Shown here piece by piece: positions 5,871 to 10,164 of a stretch of DNA of 10,164 nt. The DNA lies in NCBI GenBank assembly GCA_031281985.1, contig JAITEO010000147.1:1-10164 (forward strand), read 5' to 3'. Source of the stretch: Zoogloeaceae bacterium (GTDB lineage Bacteria; Pseudomonadota; Gammaproteobacteria; Burkholderiales; Rhodocyclaceae). A program made the position numbers and the translations under genes. The notes beneath the pieces are model-generated. The model had not been told where the DNA came from, did no database searches, and saw only the letters and a program-made list of their open reading frames with translations. Within the stretch, counting starts at the first letter, position 1. Each line of letters starts with the position of its first letter.

Positions 5871-7210
5871 TCCAACGCCATCAACAGCCTTGCGTGAATG
5901 CCGCCAAAGCCGCCGTTGCTCATGACCAGGATATGATCGCCGGGTCTGGCCGCGGTGGTTATCGCCGTGATCAGCCGGGTGAAATCCGTTTCCACCCGGG
6001 CGCGTTCGCCCAGCGGAGAAAGCGCGGCGACGGCGTCCCAGCCCAGATCGGCGGCGTAACAGAATACCTGATCGGCATCCAGGAGACTGTCCGCCAGCCG
6101 GTCTTTCATCACCCCCAGCTTCATGGTGTTGGAGCGCGGCTCCAGCACGGCGAGAATGCGCGCGTCCCCCACCTTGCGGCGCAGACCGGCAAGGGTGGTG
6201 GCGATGGCGGTCGGGTGGTGGGCAAAATCGTCATAGACGGCAATGCCCGCCACCTCGCCGCGTTTTTCCAACCGCCGCCGGACGTTCAAGAAGCGCGCGA
6301 GCGCCGCCATGCCGCGTTCCAGCGAAACGCCCGCATGTTCCGCCGCCAAAAGCGCGGCGCAGGCGTTCATGCGGTTGTGTTCGCCGGACAAGCCCCAGAC
6401 CCCGCGGGCAATTTCGCCCTGCTCGCCCCAAAGGCACAAACTGCCCGCAGCGTCGTCGCCCGTCATCCGGTAGCCCGCCGCATCGTTGAAATAGGTCACC
6501 GGCGTCCAGCAACCACGCGCCAGCACCCGTTGCAGACTGGCCTCCCGGCGATTGCAGAGGATGCGGCCAGAAGCGGGCAGTGTCCGCACCAGGTGTTGGA
6601 ATTGCCGCTCGATAGCGGCAAGATCGTCGAAGATGTCCGCATGATCGAATTCGAGATTGTTCAGCACCAGGGTCTTGGGGCGGTAATGCACGAACTTGGA
6701 GCGTTTGTCGCAAAACGCCGTATCGTATTCATCCGCCTCGATCACGAACAGGGAAGAAGCGCCGAGGCGGGCGGAAACGCCGAAATTCAAGGGCACGCCG
6801 CCAATCAGGAATCCCGGCGACAATCCCGCGTCTTCCAGAATCCAGGCGAGCATGGCGGCGGTGGTCGTTTTGCCGTGCGTCCCCGCCACGGCCAGCACCC
6901 AGCGGCCTTGCAGCACCTGTTCCGCCAGCCATTGCGGGCCGGAAACATAGGGCAAGCCCGCGTCCAGAATGGCTTCCAGCAAGGGATTGCCGCGTGAGAT
7001 GGCGTTGCCGACAATAAAGATATCCGGGCGTAGCGCCAGTTGCGCCGGGTCGTAGCCGATGTGCAGATCGATGTCCGCCGCCGCCAGTTGCTCGCTCATG
7101 GGCGGATAGACATTGGCGTCGCAGCCGCTGACCCGATGTCCGGCGGCGCGCGCCAGTTGCGCCAGACCGCCCATGAAGGTGCCGCAGATGCCGAGAATAT
7201 GAATGTGCAT
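5858..7210 (-). CDS. mpl: UDP-N-acetylmuramate:L-alanyl-gamma-D-glutamyl-meso-diaminopimelate ligase
   Basis: Mpl recycles peptidoglycan. It uses ATP in the cytoplasm to join the salvaged murein tripeptide to UDP-MurNAc, bypassing MurC, MurD and MurE. The 450-residue product shows the Mur ligase architecture: an N-terminal UDP-binding Rossmann part with GICGTFMG (7-14); the ATP P-loop AVAGTHGKTT (107-116); EADEYDTAF (158-166) with NNLEFDHADIF (184-194); GEHNRMNACAA (276-286) at the central-to-C-terminal junction; and YDDFAHHPTA (326-335), a signature that separates Mpl and MurC from the other Mur ligases. The ending MSNGGFGGIHARLL is typical of Mpl. The start ATG at 7210 has only a weak ribosome site. 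The gene is transcribed alone, divergently from the conserved gene at 7293. Its last residues, LDGKK, fall in the repeat module. Confidence 0.97.
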   Translation of the reverse strand: MHIHILGICGTFMGGLAQLARAAGHRVSGCDANVYPPMSEQLAAADIDLHIGYDPAQLALRPDIFIVGNAISRGNPLLEAILDAGLPYVSGPQWLAEQVLQGRWVLAVAGTHGKTTTAAMLAWILEDAGLSPGFLIGGVPLNFGVSARLGASSLFVIEADEYDTAFCDKRSKFVHYRPKTLVLNNLEFDHADIFDDLAAIERQFQHLVRTLPASGRILCNRREASLQRVLARGCWTPVTYFNDAAGYRMTGDDAAGSLCLWGEQGEIARGVWGLSGEHNRMNACAALLAAEHAGVSLERGMAALARFLNVRRRLEKRGEVAGIAVYDDFAHHPTAIATTLAGLRRKVGDARILAVLEPRSNTMKLGVMKDRLADSLLDADQVFCYAADLGWDAVAALSPLGERARVETDFTRLITAITTAARPGDHILVMSNGGFGGIHARLLMALDGKK

Positions 7211-7243
7211 GAATTTTTCGCCAGAAAAGAACCCCTATCGAGG

Positions 7244-7267
7244 GTAGAATCACGGGACGAATTCTAC
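7244..7267. promoter_or_regulatory. Divergent promoter dyad with a TAGAAT box on each strand
   Basis: GTAGAAT (7244-7250) and its reverse complement ATTCTAC (7261-7267) are separated by 10 nt. TAGAAT is a common -10 form in betaproteobacteria. The plus-strand box would start transcription near 7257 toward the gene at 7293. The minus-strand box would start near 7255 toward mpl at 7210. The two would overlap face to face. No good -35 was found for either, so the dyad may instead be an operator. Confidence 0.45.
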
Positions 7268-7292
7268 TGGATCCTCACGGCGCAAAAGCCCC

Positions 7293-7913
7293 ATGTCCCG
7301 CCACGAACGTCCCCGCCCGCCCCGCGCCCATGCCTCCCGCCTGCTGATCGCCAGCACGGCGGCGCGGCTCATGGCCGAAGACGGCATCACCGATCTGAAA
7401 CTGGCAAAACAAAAAGCCGCCCGCCAGTTGGGTCTGCCGGAATCCGCAACGCTGCCCGACAACGCCGAAGTGGAAACGGAATTGCGCCTCTACCAGGCGC
7501 TCTACCAAAGCGACACGCAACCGGCAGACCTCTACAGGTTACGCGCAGAAGCCTGCAAGATCATGGAAGTTCTTGCCGATTTCCATCCCTATCTCACCGG
7601 CCCGGTACTCGACGGCACGGCGGGCGCTTCTTCCGTCATCGACCTGATGCTCTTTGCCGACAGCGCCAAGGAAGTGGAAATTTTTCTGCTGAACCGCGAC
7701 ATGACCTTCGAACACGCGGAAATCCGCGCCACGCGTCATGAAAAGGCGGAGGCCGCGCTGCGCCTGTTTACCCCGGAGGCGGAAGCCAACCTGATGATTT
7801 TCCCGCCGCATTGCGAACGCAGCCACTTCAAACACCGCGATGGCCGTCCGCGCGAACGCGCGCGGCGGGAAGCCCTGTTACGTCTGATGCAAACGCCATG
7901 CGGCGGCAATTGA
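7293..7913 (+). CDS. Conserved protein of unknown function, possibly nucleotidyltransferase-like
   Basis: A 206-residue soluble protein with no signal peptide or membrane segment. The N-terminal part (about 12-48) is helical and alanine-rich. The middle shows LTGPVLDGTAGASSVIDLMLFADSAKEVEIFLL (101-133), which recalls the Gly-rich loop plus Asp-x-Asp of Pol-beta-type nucleotidyltransferases. Here only Asp117 is clear and the expected first Asp is Val115, so activity is doubtful. The C-terminal third is basic, with ERSHFKHRDGRPRERARRE near 175-193. Proteins of this kind beside mpl in betaproteobacteria are, as I recall, sometimes labelled as Mur ligases; nothing here supports that. It is divergent from mpl and overlaps the thioredoxin gene by 16 bp, suggesting an operon with it. 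The ATG at 7293 lacks a strong ribosome site. Real gene: likely. Function: unknown. Confidence 0.8.
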   Translation: MSRHERPRPPRAHASRLLIASTAARLMAEDGITDLKLAKQKAARQLGLPESATLPDNAEVETELRLYQALYQSDTQPADLYRLRAEACKIMEVLADFHPYLTGPVLDGTAGASSVIDLMLFADSAKEVEIFLLNRDMTFEHAEIRATRHEKAEAALRLFTPEAEANLMIFPPHCERSHFKHRDGRPRERARREALLRLMQTPCGGN

Positions 7914-8497
7914 GGAAGAAATGGCTGCTGGGCGGCGCGCTGCTCTTGTTGTCGGCCTTGCTGGCGCTCGCTCTTCCCTGGCCGGGAACGCGGGAAGAAT
8001 CCGCGCCATCCTCCCTCCCGTCCGCCGAGGACGCCGCGTTGCAACAGCTTCTCCAGATCAGGCTCGTCGATGTGAACCAAAATGGGATCGACCTGTCCGC
8101 ATGGCGGGGACGCATCCGGGTGATCAACTTCTGGGCGACCTGGTGCGCGCCCTGCAAGGAAGAAATGCCCGCCTTTTCCCAACTGCAAGAAGCGTTTCCA
8201 GAAGTGCAATTTGTTGGCATCGCCGTGGATTCCGCGGATAACGTGCGGGCATTTTCCACAAAACATCCGGTTTCCTATCCCCTGCCCCTGGGCAACGATA
8301 CGCTCTTGACCCTTTCGCGCAAATTGGGCAATTCCTACATGAGCCTGCCGTTTACGCTGGTCGTCAGCCAGGAAGGCAAGCTGCTGTCCCGAAGATCGGG
8401 GCGCTTTGCAAAAGACGACCTTGCGGCCCTGCTGCGGCAATTGACCGCAAGCGCCCCGCCCGCCTCGCCCTCCGCGAACCGGGATCAGGAGGGCTGA
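7898..8497 (+). CDS. TlpA/ResA-type membrane-anchored thiol:disulfide oxidoreductase
   Basis: A 199-residue thioredoxin-fold protein anchored facing the periplasm. The N-terminus RRQLRKKW followed by a hydrophobic run LLGGALLLLSALLALALPW (10-28) is a signal anchor or uncleaved signal peptide. The active site is FWATWCAPCKEEMP (78-91), with redox Cys83 and Cys86 in a WCAPC motif typical of TlpA/ResA/CcmG reductases. The cis-proline loop is at SLPFTLVV (149-156). Such proteins reduce disulfides in apocytochrome c, cytochrome oxidase copper sites or other envelope proteins; the partner here cannot be named. ATG at 7898 is chosen because it places the basic residues just before the hydrophobic run. 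Starts further upstream would add a long polar stretch. A frame-shifted ATG at 7921 has a better-looking GAGGAAG but gives no thioredoxin. It overlaps the upstream gene by 16 bp. Confidence 0.9.
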   Translation: MRRQLRKKWLLGGALLLLSALLALALPWPGTREESAPSSLPSAEDAALQQLLQIRLVDVNQNGIDLSAWRGRIRVINFWATWCAPCKEEMPAFSQLQEAFPEVQFVGIAVDSADNVRAFSTKHPVSYPLPLGNDTLLTLSRKLGNSYMSLPFTLVVSQEGKLLSRRSGRFAKDDLAALLRQLTASAPPASPSANRDQEG

Positions 8498-9732
8498 ACG
8501 GGCGCCGCCCGATCCGGCGCGCCCGCCTCCGGATTTTCGATGCGCTCGCAGATGTGGCGCGCGAAGGGAAAGGCGCTGGTCCAGGCAGGAGAGGTTGCGC
8601 CGAGGATGTGCAGGGAATGCGCGTCCTGTTCGATGACGAAATCCTTCAACAACGCGCCGCGCCGCTGATCGAAGATACGCGGATGCAGCCCCACCTTGGC
8701 GGCGGGAACCAGGTGTTCCGCGCGGACATTGGGCAGGAGCGCCTGGACCGCTTCCAGGAACCAATGGCGAAAGTAACGCTTTCCTTCCTGCCAGGCTTGC
8801 TGGCGGTAGCCTTCGCTGTCGTGGAGGAACATTCGCCCCAGATCGCGCAGCATGCGCAGGGCTTCGATGGGACGCACGCCATGCAATCCCCGATAGTGTT
8901 CGCGGCCAAACGCCGGAACGGCGGTGGGTCCCAGATAGGTCACGCCATTGGTCGCGGTGGTGGTGTGGATGCCCAGCGTCAATGTCCGCAAGTCCATGAC
9001 CGGATAGATCAGGTGCCGAAGGTGAATGCCGGCATCCGCCTTCAGTTGCCAATACAGTCCCTTGAACGGCAACAGCGCGTAATGCCGCCCCAGCCCGAAT
9101 TGATGCGCCACGCGGTCGGCGTGCAGACCGGCGGCATTGATGGCGTAGCCGAAGTCGAGGCGCTCGCCATGTTTCAGCAGCGCCTGGCGGGCAACGGTAT
9201 CGACACGCGTCAGTTCGGCGTTGTTCCAGAGCGCAACGCCCGCTTCCCGGACTTCCCTTGCCAGGGTCTTCATGACCTCGACGGGCGTACCCACGGCGGT
9301 TTCGGGAATCCACAACGCCGCGCCGGTCGCCGACCGGGTTTCCGGCTCGAGTTCCCGCAATTCCTGCGCATCCAGCCTCTCGACGCGCACCCCGTTGGCC
9401 TGGGCGCGCGCGTACAGGCTTTCCATGTGCGGCGCGTCTTCGGCGGCGAGCGGCGTCAGGATTTTGCCGCAACGATGCAGGGCGATGCCGTGTTCTACAT
9501 GCCACTCCGCCATCTCCCGCGCCCCCTGGCGGCAGAGCCGCGCCTTCAGGGAATCCGGCGCGTAATAAAGACCGCTGTGCAATACGCCGCTGTTGCGTCC
9601 GCTGGAATGCCGTCCAGGTTCCGCCTCTTTTTCCAACACCACAATCGAAGCGGTCGGCTGGCGTCGTTTCAGTTCGCGGGCAATGGCAAGACCAATGACG
9701 CCCGCGCCAAGGATGAGAAAATCGGTTGTCAT
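8485..9732 (-). CDS. FAD-dependent oxidoreductase of the LhgO (L-2-hydroxyglutarate oxidase) type
   Basis: A 415-residue flavoprotein of the DAO/glycine-oxidase superfamily. The N-terminus has the FAD dinucleotide-binding motif DFLILGAGVIGLAIARE (4-20) with Glu34 ending the second strand (VVLEKE). Next comes HSSGRNSGVLHSGLYY (42-57), the pattern typical of L-2-hydroxyglutarate oxidases. NAAGLHADR (in the middle), HLIYPVMD and the C-terminal LGATSPAWTSAFPFARHI also match the E. coli LhgO (YgaF) layout, and length is similar (about 420). It probably oxidises a 2-hydroxyacid and passes electrons to a quinone or O2. The substrate is inferred from family only; other DAO-type substrates are possible. 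The start ATG at 9732 (MTTDFLILG) is chosen because the motif must lie at the N-terminus; the ribosome site is weak. It converges with the thioredoxin gene, with stop codons crossing by 13 bp. Confidence 0.88.
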   Translation of the reverse strand: MTTDFLILGAGVIGLAIARELKRRQPTASIVVLEKEAEPGRHSSGRNSGVLHSGLYYAPDSLKARLCRQGAREMAEWHVEHGIALHRCGKILTPLAAEDAPHMESLYARAQANGVRVERLDAQELRELEPETRSATGAALWIPETAVGTPVEVMKTLAREVREAGVALWNNAELTRVDTVARQALLKHGERLDFGYAINAAGLHADRVAHQFGLGRHYALLPFKGLYWQLKADAGIHLRHLIYPVMDLRTLTLGIHTTTATNGVTYLGPTAVPAFGREHYRGLHGVRPIEALRMLRDLGRMFLHDSEGYRQQAWQEGKRYFRHWFLEAVQALLPNVRAEHLVPAAKVGLHPRIFDQRRGALLKDFVIEQDAHSLHILGATSPAWTSAFPFARHICERIENPEAGAPDRAAPVQPS

Positions 9733-9765
9733 CCGTTTCAAGGGATCAGGAACCCAAAAAGGTTG

Positions 9766-9784
9766 GCGGTGGCTTTGCCACCGC
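9766..9784. other. Hairpin in the 5' leader of the LhgO-like gene
   Basis: GCGGTGGC-TTT-GCCACCGC is a perfect 8-bp stem about 35 nt upstream of the start codon at 9732. Read on the minus strand it is followed after 5 nt by T5, so it could be a weak terminator or attenuator for leftward transcription, or block read-through from the right. Apart from this stem, 9733-9884 holds only an open frame of no recognisable family. Confidence 0.35.
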
Positions 9785-9884
9785 ATGGAAAAGGACAATT
9801 GGAAAGATGATCCAGGAAAATCCCGAGCAGGTCAAAACCCGCTTCCGATGGGGTGAGTTCAAAGTGAAGGAAAATCCTTTCCAG

Positions 9885-9931
9885 ATGAAGCGCGAACGTT
9901 TGCCGTCCCCTCCCCCGCTTGCAGGGGAGGG
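9885..9931. repeat. Small repeat shared with the MITE-like element
   Basis: ATGAAGCGCGAACGTTTGCC (9885-9904) matches the minus strand of 5757-5776, inside the MITE-like element, at 18 of 20 positions. In both places a C-rich hairpin follows; here it is CCCTCCCC-CGCTTGCA-GGGGAGGG (9908-9931, an 8-bp stem). It may be a fragment of a related element. Confidence 0.55.
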
Positions 9932-9935
9932 CGCC

Positions 9936-9995
9936 CTGGGAAAGTGCGTCGTTCCATGTGGCGCATAGCGCCTCTGCAAGCTGCAACTTTCCCAG
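9936..9995. repeat. 10-bp inverted repeat at the left edge of copy C
   Basis: CTGGGAAAGT (9936-9945) and ACTTTCCCAG (9986-9995) are exact reverse complements with a 40-nt spacer. The right arm is also present in copy A (66-75), but the left arm is not intact there. It may mark a boundary of the dispersed repeat. Confidence 0.5.
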
Positions 9996-10126
9996 AAAAA
10001 CCCTCTGACAACGTGCCGTGCCACCTCCTCCCGCCCTGTCGGGCACCCTCTCCCCCAAAGGATTGGGGGAGAGGGGATGGCAAGCGGTGGCGCTTCGTTG
10101 GTTTCCTCCACTTGGATTTGCACCCC
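9951..10126. repeat. Dispersed palindromic repeat, copy C
   Basis: This copy is in the same orientation as A and B. It shares with A the GTTCC-TGTGGCGC start, GCAACTTTCCCAGAAAA and the GACAACG-GCCGTGCC segment. With both it shares the GCCC/GGGC hairpin, the CTCTCCCCC-AAAGGATT-GGGGGAGAG stem (10048-10073), GGCAAGCGGTGGCGC and the TTGCACCCC tail. It has none of the 17-bp CTTGCAGGGTGCAAG palindromes. The last bases, 10127-10164, run beyond the repeat and hold nothing recognisable. Confidence 0.8.
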
Positions 10127-10164
10127 TTCCGATGTCTTGCCTACTCAATCCAGCGTCGCGCCCG

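Noticed and set aside
7921..8241. Alternative plus-strand frame starting at ATG 7921 behind GAGGAAG
   Set aside because: It lies inside the thioredoxin gene in another frame and lacks any motif, while the 7898 frame has a signal anchor and WCAPC.
7736..9505. Minus-strand open frame of 589 codons over the thioredoxin and oxidoreductase genes
   Set aside because: It shadows the LhgO-like gene in another frame and is antisense to the thioredoxin gene. Its arginine-rich composition has no family signature.
9807..9968. Possible 53-residue protein beginning MIQENPEQVKTRF
   Set aside because: The start has no good ribosome site and the second half runs into the hairpin repeat (ERLPSPPPLAGEG), a typical false translation of such repeats. 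It might be a remnant but is not supported as a gene.

Overview
The window comes from a GC-rich proteobacterium, most likely a betaproteobacterium. Supporting this are an adjacent map-glnD pair, an Mpl murein-recycling ligase next to a small conserved protein typical of that class, TAGAAT-type -10 boxes, and many palindromic dispersed repeats between genes. The genus cannot be fixed from this stretch. No rRNA, tRNA, CRISPR array, transposase or phage gene is visible.

Layout from left to right. 1-408 is non-coding and repetitive: dispersed repeat copy A, a GC hairpin, and a bidirectional terminator module. 409-3794 is a leftward two-gene operon, map then glnD, joined by a 4-bp GTGA overlap. 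3795-4153 is intergenic; it holds a long inverted repeat built from heptamers (GGGATCA/GGAATCA) and an extended -10 promoter. 4154-5284 (+) encodes a stand-alone Rieske mononuclear-iron oxygenase. 5285-5857 is a second repeat block: copy B of the dispersed repeat, then a second copy of the terminator module, split by a 249-bp MITE-like element with 22-bp terminal inverted repeats and an apparent 8-bp target duplication. 5858-7210 (-) is mpl. A short divergent promoter region follows, with a dyad carrying a TAGAAT box on each strand. 7293-7913 (+) is a conserved protein of unknown function, overlapped by 7898-8497 (+), a membrane-anchored TlpA/ResA-type thioredoxin. 8485-9732 (-) is an LhgO-like FAD oxidoreductase, convergent with the thioredoxin gene and overlapping it by 13 bp. 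9733-10164 is a third repeat block ending in copy C.

The protein genes are mostly housekeeping: nitrogen signalling (GlnD), N-terminal Met removal (Map), peptidoglycan recycling (Mpl), envelope thiol chemistry (TlpA-like) and a probable 2-hydroxyacid or related oxidase. They do not form one pathway. The Rieske gene lies between two repeat blocks, in the place where rpsB often stands divergent from map in other proteobacteria, so it may sit in a rearranged or inserted segment.

No new defence, secretion or biosynthetic system can be supported here. The most unusual signal is in the repeats. The same terminator module sits directly behind two unrelated genes (glnD and mpl) and overlaps both stop codons, so both proteins end in Asp-Gly(-Gly)-Lys-Lys. 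One copy was then broken by a mobile element that landed inside the hairpin.
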